From Torreya grandis (lineage: Eukaryota > Streptophyta > Pinopsida > Cupressales > Taxaceae), in the NCBI GenBank assembly GCA_037957365.1, contig JARHVA010001924.1, positions 1 through 64,000 of the forward strand: a DNA stretch of 64,000 nucleotides, in the 5' to 3' direction. Below the pieces are notes generated by a model. That model searched no databases. It was not told the origin of the DNA and saw only the letters and a list, made by a program, of their open reading frames with translations. The position numbers and the translations under genes were made by a program. This document shows, one piece after another, positions 49,000 through 62,315 of the stretch (its first letter is position 1; every line of letters begins with the position of its first letter).

Positions 49000-51950
49000 A
49001 TATGTTGTTTACCAAGAATAACATCATGTTTAGCCTCTATTTTTACATGTGAAATATTATAATGACTACCTCTATATACCAATGGATTTGGTGCTTTGGT
49101 AGATCTTAGGTTTCCTACCTATGAGTTGTGATAATGCTACCATTAGATAGGCTTAGTGCATGATATTGTTTGATATCTTCTCTTATATGAGGGTTCTTAA
49201 ACTAAAGAGATAAAGAGAATGTTTCCTTGCATTTTCCTCAGTTTCTTAGGAATTCAAACTATAGTGGAGAATGTTAAATCCTTATGCTACACCAATATAA
49301 TCCTCTATCTACATTTTTATCAGCTTATGAAGATGTTACCATTCAAAAATTAATATGTGATCAATTGTGGAAGTAGAGTCCACCTTATTTAGAGGATGTG
49401 AATAAAAATACTTATTTTTTAGTATTAGTTCCTCTTCTAAGGTTCTAAATTAGAATAAGGCATAGTCCTCTATATCTATGTGTCCTACTACAAGAGTGGG
49501 ATTCATCAATATGTTTCATGCTTCCAAATTTTAGTCCCTTCCTATAGGTTGGGTACATCTATTATCCTTCATCAGTGAGTCCTATGAATGGGTTACCACC
49601 TCCCCTATGATCCCCCATCAGTCAAGACCTTGAAAGGGTACCACTGAGATAAAGTCATTGTCCTCTACCACTATCATATATTTTTTAATAAAGTATGGAG
49701 AACCAGATCTTGTTCACATCCTTCCAACATGTAGATAACACTTAACATGATTAATATTTGAGGGGAGATTACCTAGAGACCCACCTAAAAACTCTACTAT
49801 AGGAGAGGCCTTTTATAAATAAAATTACTACTTAGATGATCTAATCCTAGTAGTTATCAAAATCCTACATGGTTCACTCCATTAAGGTGGCCTGATTCTA
49901 AGGACTTGAATGAGCTTTCACCTAAATTTCCTTGGATGGGCCCCTTAACTAAGATCCTTGTCTAAGTTTCTATATGGTGAAGAAGAGCACAAGAGGATTG
50001 GAGGTGACCATAAAATTGAAAAAGGGTGAATCTAAAAGTCACATTCTTGTAATCTAAAATTTGGCTGATGTAGGAAACCCTTGAAATGAGATCTATGTTG
50101 GAAACTAAACCCTATGTGATAACCATTTCCATGTATAATATTTCCACCATAATGTTTTACATATTAAGAGTGTTTGAGTCCATTTTTAGGTATTTTACTA
50201 ATGAGTATCTAATGATTTTAAAAATCTCAAGCTCCCATAGCTCAATGGTGAGTCCTAATAGCTTCATCTAAATAGACATTGTTTTAATATACTCTATATT
50301 TGGATAAAAACTTACTTTCTGTAGACAACTAAATCTGGGCAATAATGACCTCTCACCAAGATTTTGACCAATTTCCACCAAAGTGCACAATTTGGCCTAA
50401 AAACACTAAAGCACATTAAATGAGTTGAAATTGACATATTCAAGTGCCAATTTTGGCCAGGGTATCACTAAATGGGTAATGCAGTTTATGGGCCAACTAA
50501 CTTTGATCAAATCATTTTGAGTCAAAATGTTAATTTTACACTTGGGTGCTTTGGATTGCTCTTTTATATAAATTTTTTTGGATGAGATACATGTCTTTAT
50601 TATTTGGTGTTAACAACATCCTAAATGGGATAATGGATCTAACACATCTGACATTGACTTCCAATTCTAATCCAGTCAAATTTTGGACCATTAACAAGAC
50701 ATTTTGATCAATTTGAGTAATTTGTGCACAAAGTGCTTAATCATGATTAAGAGTTACTTAATTCAAATCAAGGCCTAATTAATAATTCCATAAAAACTTG
50801 TTGAAAACTTGTTTTTATAAATGACTATTGAATATCTACATCATCAGGTGACCTCATTTCTTAGGAAGACATCCCTACGCCATAAATGCCACAAATATCA
50901 AGATTATGGGTCTCCCATGCCTCATTAATGTCCCTTATTCCAAATTGATGATGAGGATAATTATGGATTTTAATTACATAATTTAATTAATCCATGACCA
51001 CACATCTCAATCTTGAGATGGATGGTCATGGTTGATTCTGGTCATTCTTGAAAATATATAAATAGAGAGGCCATAAACATCATTTTTAAAATTCATTTGT
51101 ACAAAGTTACCATGTAAAATTGATTCCAAGAGCTCTCACATGCCAAATTTATGATTCCAAAATATTGAGCTAAGCCAAGACAAAGCTACAAGGTTCCAAG
51201 GAGAAGAGAAAATAGCCAAGCCTCCTTTGATGAAGACTTCATGAGCACAAGCCGAGCAATCCATTACAACAAGCATTTGGAGCATCTAAGGAAGGTGAAG
51301 GATTCTTGTTTTTATTTAATTTTTAGTTATTCTTTTAATTTATTTTTATTATTAAGTTCACCCTAGTATGTTTGCATTTTTGGACTAACACAATACTAAT
51401 CACCTCTCTTGAGTCAAATTCCTAGTACACACTTTCCATTAAGTAGTGGAGAGGGTTTCTCTGTCCCAAAACCATGGGCCTTCCATGGTGATCTATACAT
51501 GACCTTTCAATGATAGGAAAATAAATATGATGAATCCCTTCACCACTCTATGGATGGTGGGGATATAACCCAACAATGATTCCTAGGTGTTTTATGCCCA
51601 TGTTTGGATCTCTACATCCTTGTAAATTCTTTTGTGGAAGCATCTGATAACTACCTAATTTATAAAATTTAAGACATTTTCCTTGAAGAAGTAGGGGTAT
51701 ATGACAACCTATGTAGGGATTGTATATAACCTAAAACATTTTTGTTTATTTCATATGATCCTCCCCTTTTTCATGGACATGTCTATGAATGGATGTCTAG
51801 ATGAGTGTATAGTCCTGAGGTCAATCAAGGTTGCTTCTCTAAGGTACCTTTGATGGTGAAAGGATAAATAAAAAAATGGTGCCCAACCAATGATTTTGAA
51901 TCTTATTCTATCCAAAAAACCCTTCTCCTCCACCTATTGACTCTAAAATT
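49000..51950 (-). pseudogene. L1 ORF1 (DUF4283, CCHC), split by a solo LTR
   Basis: Upstream part (about 51,950-51,432): VVIRCFHKRIYKDVEIQTWA, LGYIPTIHRVVKGFIIFIFL and GPWFWDRETLSTT, the DUF4283 pattern. Downstream part (50,319-about 49,000): WKVSFYPNIEYIKTMSI, MKLLGLTIELWELEIFKIIR, YSLVKYLKMDSNTLNM, then FRFTLFQFYGHLQSSCALLH, a knuckle with the first two cysteines lost. The two parts join in one frame (GPWFWDRETLSTT, stop, WKVSFYPN) once the LTR and one CTTTC copy are removed. ORF1 proteins bind the LINE RNA. The tail towards 49,000 is poorly defined. Confidence 0.82.
50320..51431 (+). mobile_element. Solo LTR inside L1 ORF1, TSD CTTTC
   Basis: A 1,112-bp segment starts TGTAGACAACT and ends AGTACACA, flanked by CTTTC at 50,315-50,319 and 51,432-51,436. 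It contains a core-promoter-like TATATAAATAGAGAGGCC near 51,055. There is no coding sequence and no second LTR nearby, so it is a solo LTR left by LTR-LTR recombination, probably of a gypsy element. Its exact removal restores the host L1 ORF1 frame, which independently confirms both ends. Confidence 0.9.
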
Positions 51951-51969
51951 TTTGTCTCTTGCTTAGTGA

Positions 51970-53110
51970 GTACTTGTGTGTGTTCAAAATCTAATCCCCA
52001 ATGTAGGGTGTAAACCCTATCCAAACCTCCATCCCATAGCTCCTCACTCTCCATCCTATATATATTTAATTGACTTACTAATCTCATATGTATGTATCCA
52101 CTTTGGTGGTATGATATGTGATGAAGGTACTATATTAGATATAAAATCATTATATTTTGGAGTATATCCAACACTTGGTTTTTCTATTTCACAATATTTG
52201 AAAGGTTGATTATTTCTAGGACATGTATATAATCTTCCTTTATGGATAAACTTGATGTGCCAGTGTAAATTAGATTATACAACTCCCATTACATGTATTT
52301 GTGGTCCATCTTAGAGTATGTTATAATGTAAGTGATTAGAAATCACCCTAAACATAGTAGATAGTGTCTTGGTGCTTAAGGTGATATATAAAGTAATTTA
52401 TCCTAACACTTAGCAAATAAAATTGGCAAATCCTATGATATTCTTATCTAATTTATAAATAGAGTCCATATTCACACCTAATGTTTGTAAAAATTTGATA
52501 TTATGTATTTTTAAGCATATGCCATTATCTATCAAGAACCATTTGATTCTATTATTTTAAATTTTAGATTGAATGAATAAAGGGAAATGCTAATTTATAA
52601 TTTGATGGTTAGGTAAGCCATCCTTTTAAAAAGAGATTATATTTGTACTACCCCTTAATGTATAAATAACATATACAAAATAGGTCTATTCTTCATCATT
52701 TGGTATAGTTGTGCCATGAAATTTAACATATCCTTGTAGAGATTTGACTTATTTATATCTCTAAGATTGATGTTTTTGCTTTGGTATTCTTAATTTGATG
52801 AATGATATTGCACCCTCTAGTTGTATTAGTTGACATCATGGGTGGTGGTGGGGGATGAGGAGGAACATTTTGACCACTTAATTCTATTGTGCATGGTGGA
52901 GAACCATACCTCTTCTATTTATAATAGCATGGATTATAGAATCCAATATAAGCCCTACGAGAATGATGGGTGTGGGATAGTAACTAGAATGACCTTAAGG
53001 TCTAGGGGGAGGAGGAACAAAATTATTCATACATGTCCTATGTCATATAATAGAAACTATAAATATCTCAAAATGGATATTTATACAATAATAATTGTTA
53101 AAGAAAACTA
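51970..53110 (-). pseudogene. Gypsy 3 gag tail and protease, part upstream of the L1 insertion
   Basis: The minus strand has a proline-rich FVPPPPRP then GHSSYYP (about 52,990), then the protease: KWFLIDNGICLKIHNIKFLQ then TLGVNMDSI (52,560-52,470), LSTKTLSTMFRVISNHLHYN, DGPQIHVMGVV and HIKFIHKGRLYTC (about 52,230). This matches plant gypsy proteases in which the loop is IDTGC and the later block is 'LLGRPWIHAMGAV'. Here the loop is IDNG, so the active site is altered. A G-patch-like GAMGWRFG and GLHPTLGIRF follows near 52,010, just before the L1 boundary. Stops, mainly CAA/CAG to TAA/TAG, are frequent. Confidence 0.78.
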
Positions 53111-53534
53111 AATATTATTCATTTTTAATTTCATCCTAGTTTTATTGCACAAGTTTGACCCATTACATTACATAGTTATTAGATATATTTCATATTTCAT
53201 TAAAGTAACATGTAATTATAACTAGCATAGCTTGAATTAGAAAGGATAAACTATTTATTTCCATTATAGCCAAGATGTGTTTACGTGAATAAGGGGAAAT
53301 CAGAATTTAGGTCTGAAAATCATATTTAAATGTAAAATTTTAAAACCCTAATAAAGTAGAAGGAAACCCTAATGAATCTAGGGTTTATTATGTTTAGGAT
53401 AAGGATTAGGTTTACTAGTAAATTTATAATGATTTTAGATTTGGTAATCTAAATAAGACAAAACATTGAGTCTAATCATATTGTATAATATATGTATAAA
53501 TTAGTAAAATATGATAGTAATAGTAGAGCATAAC
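53111..53534. other. AT-rich stretch, no gene seen
   Basis: No coding relic or repeat that I can identify. It lies between the gypsy 3 relic and the non-autonomous LTR element. Confidence 0.35.
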
Positions 53535-56428
53535 TATTAGGACTTTAAATGCAAATGTAAATAACATAAAATATCTACATATTTATTTTATAAAATAATT
53601 TTTCATTCATTTTAAAATTGATTAGGATACACATGTTTTTATATATACTTGTCAATAGTATGTTACTCAAGTTTGTTAACACAAGGAATCAACCACCCAA
53701 AATTACCCACATATTTTACACACTAACACACATTAGAAAACTTAAAAATACCAAAGAACTTTATTTATTATATGAGGGTGTGCTATACACAAGATACATT
53801 CCACGTAAAACTAACAAACTAACACTATTAAATATATTTAGATCACATGACCCCAAAAAAACCCTTGATACAATGGAACCAAAAGAATTATATAGAATCA
53901 AATAATTATTGCATCTAATGAAACCACTGAAACTTGTAAATCACTTGAAAAATGTGCCCTTTACTAATCAACATGTGTTGACATGTACACTATAATATTT
54001 TAAATAGAATATAGTATACGTTGTTCCTATTACAATCTGTCAAATATCTTGACACTACCTAACATGATTATGAGCATCATTCTAGGAATACTTGTCCCTC
54101 TAATCATCTATACATGTATTATAGTATAAGATTCATCATGGGAATATGTAACAAAATTGATCCTTGCATCAGTTATAATTTAATATCTCCTCATGTATGA
54201 AACATTTTCCACTAATGTCTTAATAACCTTGAACACTTTAAAAACACTATTGGTGTTTACAAACCCTATCAATTTTATACAATCACCTCATAGACTAATC
54301 TAAACACCCTCACCTTATTAGATTAGAGGTGAGAACTCAATGCAATCTTGGATCACTAACTAAATCCACATCAATGAATATAAAACAAATAAAAAATAAA
54401 AATTTTGATAAAAAAAACATCAAACTTATATCTATCCAAAAATGCTACTATATCAAAATATGATCTCAAAGCTAGAAATGAACTGAATATGGGTGGGTCT
54501 CTAGTTCCATCAACCTATTTGATCTCGAGGGACCTATAAACCTTGAAATTTAATGTGGTTATATTTGACATAGCTAGTAGTGTGAAATATTGTTTAAGTC
54601 ATAGTTTCATCATACAAACAACCCATTTTAAAAAAATTAGCAATAGTAAGGTGTCAACTTCCATCGAAAATGCCCCTATTATACATTTTAACTACCTTAT
54701 TTTTCTACTTTTTAGTACATTTTCCTTAAAAATCATAAGGGGAGACTCCAAATTTAAAAAAAATTACAATAGACTTGGAATGAGGAAAAACCTATGGATC
54801 AAGATTTTACACACCTAATTTCTTGTGAAAAGCAAAAAAAAAAAAAAAAATGGCTTTGTATATGCTATAACACTAAAATAGATAGGTTTTTTAAAAATAA
54901 CTTTAGACTTTATGGGAATGTATCACTTGAATTATAGCATTCTCAAAGTCTTTATAAATAAATTATTGACCAACTCCACTTAATTTACACTTGAAATTTT
55001 ATATTTCAAAATTAAATATGATGATTTACATGTTAAAATTTGAGCTACATGTAAAAAATGACATTTCAAAGGTTTGAACCTGAGACCTCTAAGATTTTGA
55101 AGTTTTTAATATTCCTTCCACCAACTAACCTATTCATGCTTATTATAAATAAGATCATGAAGCTCTATATAGGCCAATTTTAAAGTCTACCAAAAAAAAT
55201 TAAAAATATTGAGATTCTATATTATTGGTCAAACATGAGGAACCTAACAAATAAATATCTGACAATAAAAATAAATCAAATATTTTCTATGAAAAAAACC
55301 TCTATAAAGTTTACCCAATATAAATAAAAATAGTAATCAGACCTTTTTTAATGCCCACCATCACTTGTTTTCAACACCAATGTGCATGCTTTCCCAACTC
55401 TAATCATCATACCCCAACACATGTAAAATCACACCTAACATGTAAAACAATGTTTTTCATAGGTTTAACACTTCTAACATGTACTATCATTAAATTAATT
55501 GATTTTTAACTCTTCCTATCAAAAAGTGATGCCTCACTTAAATTTTAAATACCAATAGGTAGTTTTCTAGCTCTCTAGCACACCCCTTGTAAGTAGTCAC
55601 ACCCTAAGAGGTGTTTTCACACTTATACAAAACTTGTGATTAGTATTTAATTTCCAAGCTAAATTTGTATTTAATTTCCAAGCTAAATTTTTAGAGCCCC
55701 TAGGTAGACTACAATGCTTTATAAAAATATTTGTAATTCCATTGGATGATTTTTTCAAACTTCAAATACTTAATCACACCTTAAGCATAGTTTTAATGCT
55801 TCCTAGGTAAATTTTAACACTTTTAGTAGTGATTTTCAAATCAAATATCATCCTGATTCAATATCCATGCTTTCCATGAAAGGATAAATATATCCAATGC
55901 TTGGATAGGCTAGTAAACCTTATTTTTAAGAAATTCAACCACTTATTTTCTCTACAAATGTATTCTCTATATATTATTTTACAAAATTCATGCAAATAAA
56001 AACAACTTTCTATAACTTCACCAAAACAAAAATCTTAACGACTTCATATTTTAGTGGTTGTCCATGGCTTGCTCTTGGATTAATAACCATCCACTTTGTT
56101 ACCAATGTTCGGAATTCAAATGCACAAGTAAATAAAATAAAATAACTACATGCTTATTTTATAAAAGAAATTTTCATTCATTTTAAATTGATTGGGTTAC
56201 ATATGTTTTTATATATACTTACCAATATTAAGTTACTTAAGTCTATTGACCCATGGGAATCAACCACCCAAATATTTCCATATATTTTACCCACTAATAC
56301 ACACTTATAAACTTAAATATAGTAAATAACTTTATTTATTTTAAGTGGGGTTCTCACACATGAGATACACTCCATGTACAACTAACTCACTCTCATTATT
56401 AAAGCTATTTTGATCACATGACCCAATA
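53535..56428 (-). mobile_element. Non-autonomous LTR element, TSD ATAAC
   Basis: Direct repeats of about 320 bp at 53,535-53,858 and 56,106-56,428 share GATCACATGACCC, GGAATCAACCACCCAAA, TTTTTATATATACTT and AACTTTATTTATT. The flanks are ATAAC at 53,530-53,534 and 56,429-56,433. Read on the minus strand, the right-hand repeat ends CCGAACA and is followed by TTGGTAACAAAGT, a degraded form of the iMet primer site, so it is the 5' LTR. The interior of about 2.25 kb has no recognisable gag or pol, so this is a LARD/TRIM-like or internally deleted element. The LTR ends were partly chosen to fit the duplication. Confidence 0.7.
55065..55136 (-). other. tRNA-like (SINE head-like) pol III promoter module
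   Basis: On the minus strand TAGGTTAGTTGGTGGAAGG resembles a box A, and 52 nt downstream GGTTCAAACC matches box B (GGTTCRANNCC). The fold is too degenerate for a real tRNA. It could be a SINE head inserted in the LTR element. Confidence 0.5.
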
Positions 56429-56781
56429 ATAACTAGTTATTTCAATTTAGTATTATGGAAATGACATAAAAGATAGGATAATTAGCTATTTTAAGCTTTG
56501 TGTAGGTATATAATAATGTATAATCATTAAAAAGGCTCCATAGGGGCTCTATGTTGATTTGGATCAAGAAATAGATTGTGAAACCCATTGGGAAAAGTCT
56601 AATGTTGTATGGATTACCATGAAATTTTAATTGGTTTGTGTCATAATAGATTCATCTAAGAACCTTGTGTAAATTTGTGAAAATTGGGACCAAGTTCTTG
56701 TTTATATAAATAGTTCTTGTATATGTATATTTATTTAGACATATGCAAGCAACATTATTTTTCTTCTCTTTGCCTCAAAAC

Positions 56782-56889
56782 CCTAACTTGTATGTTTGAT
56801 ATGAATGTGACATAAAATTATGTTGGATAATATTGCCTAACTTGTATGTTTGATATGAATGTGATAAAAAATTATGTTGGATAATATTG
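56782..56889. repeat. 54-bp tandem duplication
   Basis: Two copies of CCTAACTTGTATGTTTGATA...GGATAATATTG start at 56,782 and 56,836, with two or three differences. Confidence 0.95.
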
Positions 56890-59630
56890 TTTGGTCTTAC
56901 CCTAATCTCTCCACAGTGAATGGATGAGATTTACCTACATTCCAATAATCTGAAGAGGGATCAAACCACACATAGTTGAGTGTGTGAAATAAATGTAATA
57001 ATAGCATGTTGTGAAATATTGTGTATGAATTTAAATACTTGAAATCATAAAAAATTTACCTTGCATTATTTTTTAAACATAGATCAAGGATTTCTTTTTT
57101 AAGTTATTTCATTTTTAGAAACTTTAAAGTATTTCCTATTAATTTGGAATTATTTTCCAATGATAGATAGATGTTTGTTACATATTTTCTAGATAGGAAT
57201 ATGATTAGGTAAGATTTTCTTATATATTTGAATTTTTTGGTATTCTCCCCTTAAATATGTTAAGATTCCACATTTTCATTACATATTATGTTGCTATGAC
57301 ATTAACATTATGTTGTTATTGACTGTTATTAGTTGGATTATATGTGGTACTAGTTACAATAGTGTTGGGATGCATGTTTAAATTTATACTTAATGATTTC
57401 ATGGACTTGTTACTACAATTGATAATGTTATTAATATGTGTTAATTTATCTATTATGGACATAATGTAATTGATGTCCTTTTTGGTGGTTACAAGTTTTA
57501 TATATGAGCTAGGTAGATGTTGGAGGTTGTACTCCCAAAACAAAATTAATTATGAGCACATCAACATGTCCAACATGTATATTTATTGATTTCATTTTAT
57601 CCTTAGGATAACTTGATTGGTTATTATGTTTGCCAGTTATGGTCCTTATACTTTTTGTTATTACTATACTTTGTTTGATGTCTTTATTGTTATTATTTAT
57701 CATTATTTCTTTCCTTTATGTGTTTTGTCAGCCAAAATATTTATTCCATGCACTCAACTCCATTATTTTTTCCCACAGGCTTATGATTATTTCCATATCC
57801 CTTCATTGATCCTATTAACCTACATAGAAAACTAGCTAGACCTACCTAGACCTAACACCTAGAAACCCTTGACACCACCCCTAGGAACCCTTGTCACCCT
57901 AATCCCTTACTCTAACCCTTCAACGTAGATAAACCTTAAACTAATGTGGTGGCTTGTATTTAAATGAATTATTTTTATTATGGCATGACTTGATATTAAA
58001 TGGGTTTAATTTGTTGATTATTTTTTAATTTTATGATATTGACTTACATTGATGATGTATTGGGAGATGTATTAACCCCATTTAATGAGGTAGGGGGCAT
58101 AAATGTTTGAGGCTATAACATTAATCCTTGGGTTTATATTTAAACATGAGGGTTAAGCTTTAATCCTTTTTTATATTAGATGGTGGATGGTTAATCACTG
58201 AGTCTTCTAGACTCACCATTAATGGCAAGGATGGTGGAGGATTTCCTTGGGATACGAAGGTATTTCTCTCTCCTTCAAATTTAATGCATAATTGAATTAG
58301 GTATGTGGAAAATGGAAGGAAAAGATGAGAGTTTGGATGGTGGATAAAAGAGTTAGGAAGATGGAAGGTTGGAAGAGAAAAAAGTGGAAAAGCTCAACTG
58401 GTTTTAATGGTAGCCATGATAGTTTGGAAAACACACAGGAGTGCATGGAAGAAAGATATAGGTTTTTTTTTTCTAGTTTGTTGGAGATTTTTTATGTTTT
58501 TAAGTAAGTTATTCAGTTTCTATTTCATTTTTGTTGACTGAGTTAATTAAAAAATGATGTTTAGAGGTTGCTTATGCGGTTGAAAGTCTTAAGACTTTTG
58601 GGTGTGTGTGGAGACCCCATGAAATGATATATTTATATATATAATTGAATATAAACTTTTAATGAATATATACAAGATATATGTTTTCTATTTTGAATCC
58701 TTGGCTTTTTTTTATACTTAAAATTTGCATGCAGTTGTTTTTTTACTTATATGAATTGTCAAGGATCTTTGGGGTTATATTTAGAACTATGTTTTCATAC
58801 ATATAAGTGATTGCATTTTATGTATAGATCAAAGTGTTCTTATTTAATATTGTTTGGGTTTTATATAGATATACTTGGGTTCTATTTCTAATAATGACTA
58901 TATTATTTTGAGATAATCATGTTTTCTTAAAAAGATGTTTACGATTGTTAACAATGGTACCCACATTCTTTTCAGCTATGTATATGTTCTTTTATGAATA
59001 TGACAAGCTGATGGTTTAGTGAGGGAGTCTTGGTTATTTTTCCTCTAAGTTTCATTATGGTTTTTTGGGCTCTCACTCCTTCTATTAGCTTCATAATCTC
59101 CTTAACTAGGTAAATCTACTCAAACACCTACCAAAGAATAATGATTTTATCTAGACCACATTATATTTGGACCACCTTTTAATCTTTCTTTGATTATTTT
59201 ATGGGAAGCTTGAGGATAGAACTGGTTGGGTTGTTATTATCATGGTATTTGGTTATATTTTTATTTTCCATATTTTTATTGTGTTGTGTTTATGTCAAAA
59301 TTATTTTTTGTTTTATATATGCGTACATGTCTTGATTAGGGTTATTAACATTCTAAACTCTTGGTTATTTGACTGCATTTTATGGTATATCAACCTTCTA
59401 ATCTTATATTGTGTTATATTATACATTTGGTGATAACCATTGGTGAATGGGTTAAATTTATATGTTTCATCTATGTAAAATGTGAATCATTGAACCATTT
59501 TGGTCATTGCCTTTTTCATAATCAATATTCATTCAATTATGTAGTATTATTATTATTTAGGTGATGAATGCCTTAGTTATATCACAGGTTGACTGTGTTA
59601 TTATTTTCTTTAAGGTGTTGAACTTTACAT

Positions 59631-59730
<100 letters not shown>

Positions 59731-61047
59731 ACCTTTTGGCTTTGAGATTTATTTAATTTAAGTGATTGTGCTATCTTATTATGTCAAGAGTGGGTTGTTT
59801 TGAATTAACTATACTTGCTTCATCATGATATTAGATCTGGACCCTGGTATTTTTCTTGATTGGGTTGTGATTATTATTATGTTTGATCTTGATTATTATT
59901 GTTTCAATTATGATTATTATTAACTCAATTACATTATTTCATTTTATGTTTATGATGTCTTCTTTTGTAGCTATGTCATTTTATCAAATGTTTTAACATT
60001 TGCATTGAAGCTACATGATATACTTGTGATGTGTGAGTGCATATTCATAGAGTTATCTTTGCATTATGACCATTGAGTATTTAATATTTTGGGCATATTA
60101 TTGATGGTGTTATTTTGATATGTTGATTATGTCAATTTAAGTTTGTAAATAAACCTGGTCATGTATGGAAAATCTAATCCTATTGCTCTTGAAATCATGT
60201 ATATGTTTTTGCTATTGGGATTGAGTTTATAGTCTATTTTACAATTATTTTTAATTAAGTTTTTACTTAGATGTTTTGGTTAATTATTGGAATATGTGGA
60301 TTATCATTCCTAGACTAGACCTGAATAGTAAAGAGTATATATTAGGGGTCCGAATGGTCAAGGATGGCCAAAATTTTGGATAAGGGTCCAAGGAGGATAA
60401 TTTTGAAGGGTATATAATGCATTAGAGTTAATCCATTCTATACCATTCAACAACCAAGATTAACCTTCCCCACTCCTGATCTATACTTCAAATGGGTTAA
60501 CTATTCCCATCTTGCATTGGAATGATATGGTTTTATTTTATGTATTCTTTTTATTTCATTATGTCTCTTTGTTAAAAAATTGATTCACTCAAAATTCATC
60601 TCATGTTCTTGATTACCATAACCACCATCCTGCTGATGGTTGGGGTGGTAAGACCCATTGATGGTTAGGCTCATAGATCTAGTTGGGTGGGTTTATTCTA
60701 ATCAATTCATCTATGTTTGACTCCATGCTTCGATGAATTTGCACATGCATATGGAAGATAGTAAACATTTCATTTTTAAATATGATTAGTTATTAATATA
60801 TCATGTAACATTAACTATCACTGTTAGCTTGACATTAATAAATATATTGATGGATACTAGCTAGTGTTATGAATGGATTGTTGAATCAAATGGAAATTGA
60901 ATATTGTATAAGGTAAATTGATAATTGGTTGAAGGTGAGATATATTAGGTACATTGCATTATTTAATTATTGGGTTGATTATGCATTGATTTAATATTCT
61001 TTATAATAATATCAAAGTTGGATTTAATTTGGGTATGCAATTAATCC

Positions 61048-61072
61048 ATATATATATATATATATATATATA
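61048..61072. repeat. (AT)n microsatellite
   Basis: About 12 AT units. Confidence 0.9.
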
Positions 61073-61925
61073 ATCTTATTTATTCTCGATGTCAAGAAAA
61101 TTAATCTATGAATACTAACTTGGAATTTACTTAGACATTTTGCATTAGGTTCTTAATTCTAAAACTCTTTTAAATTAGAATGAATAGATTTTATAAGGGA
61201 AGTAGATATAAGTTATGTCATTAATTTGAATTAACTAAGTTAATATTTAATCATTTTATGTATACAAATACATAGTTTCATATGAATCTCTTAATCATTT
61301 TCAACAATGCACAAACTTGGTAACTAGCCCATAAGAATGACAAACCAAATCCTTCCTTCTAAACATGCATTTCAGACATGTTGGGTTACGTACAAAGTAT
61401 GTATTTCCACATACATTTAAAATATATTATTTCTTAATTATTGAATGTCACATTTGTGCAATCTGAAATTCAATAAGTTAATTCTTTCATTGTTTAAAAA
61501 TGAAATAACAGTTAGCTCAATCTTATGATTTTATACTAGGCATGTATAATGTTTTGCATAGATTATTCATTTTGTTAAGTAAAAGAACTTAAAGGAAATT
61601 ATAATAATATATTATGAATATGATAATCAAGTTATTATGTCACTTTAGTTTATTTAATGATACCTCTCTGATTAACTAGAATGTGTATGCTCATTGTTTC
61701 CTTTCATGTTGAGCTATATGTATTTCACTTTCCTTCCTGATAGTTGAAATTGCTTACCTTGTTGCCTTGACTGCCCAACATAGGAATTTGAAGAGTTATT
61801 TAAATGGAAAATTTTATTTAGGTTCCAATCACTTGAAACTTGAATGATTTATGTTGCTTGATGATGTTAAATTATGTGCTTGATCATTGTTGTTGAATTC
61901 ATGCTACCTTCTTCTAGTTTCCTAA

Positions 61926-62302
61926 TGTTAGGACTTGTTCCAAAGTCTTAACATTAGGTTAGATTTTTGGTAGGTTAATTAATATTATTGTAAATGGGGC
62001 ATGCATATTTTAATAAAGACACCCCCATAAAATAAACTTAGTTTTAGTTTTAGGTAGTTTTATATTTTTGAGTTAATTAATTAAAACTACCTTATGGGTT
62101 GTTTTCTCGTAAATAGTTGGTTATAGGTTAGTTATTTTTACTGGTCATTGGTAAAAACTATATAAATCAATGTTTGCTATGAAAAAGGGTTGATGGAGTA
62201 AGGGCACCCTTATGTACTTGATTTTTTGAATATTAATAAAATACTTGTGCACTCGCACTAAGCGGGGACAAGGTTCAATCTATTTTATTCAAGGAGTTAT
62301 CA
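61926..62302 (+). repeat. 5' LTR of the copia element
   Basis: Begins TGTTAGGACTTG and ends GTTATCA, 377 bp. It contains CTATATAAATC (62,158-62,168) as a TATA box and AATAAA (62,235-62,240) as a possible polyadenylation signal. The end is set by the primer site that follows. Confidence 0.8.
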
Positions 62303-62303
62303 G

Positions 62304-62315
62304 TAGTATCAGAGC
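62304..62315 (+). promoter_or_regulatory. Primer binding site, tRNA-iMet
   Basis: TAGTATCAGAGC differs from TGGTATCAGAGC at one position. It lies one base after the LTR end. Confidence 0.85.

Larger units (their letters stand above)
44528..51960 (-). mobile_element. L1-type LINE, near full length
   Basis: On the minus strand: ORF1 (interrupted by a solo LTR), ORF2 with endonuclease, reverse transcriptase and RNase H, then a 3' end AATAAAAGGTATCGGCACTT typical of plant L1s, a short A-run and a (TA)n tail. It lies between two parts of a minus-strand gypsy relic, so it inserted into that element. Its 5' edge near 51,960 is approximate and I could not fix target duplications. Both ORFs are inactivated by stops and frameshifts. 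Confidence 0.85.

Noticed and set aside
58325..58507. Plus-strand 60-codon frame, Lys/Arg-rich
   Set aside because: No recognisable domain, splice or promoter context; consistent with chance.
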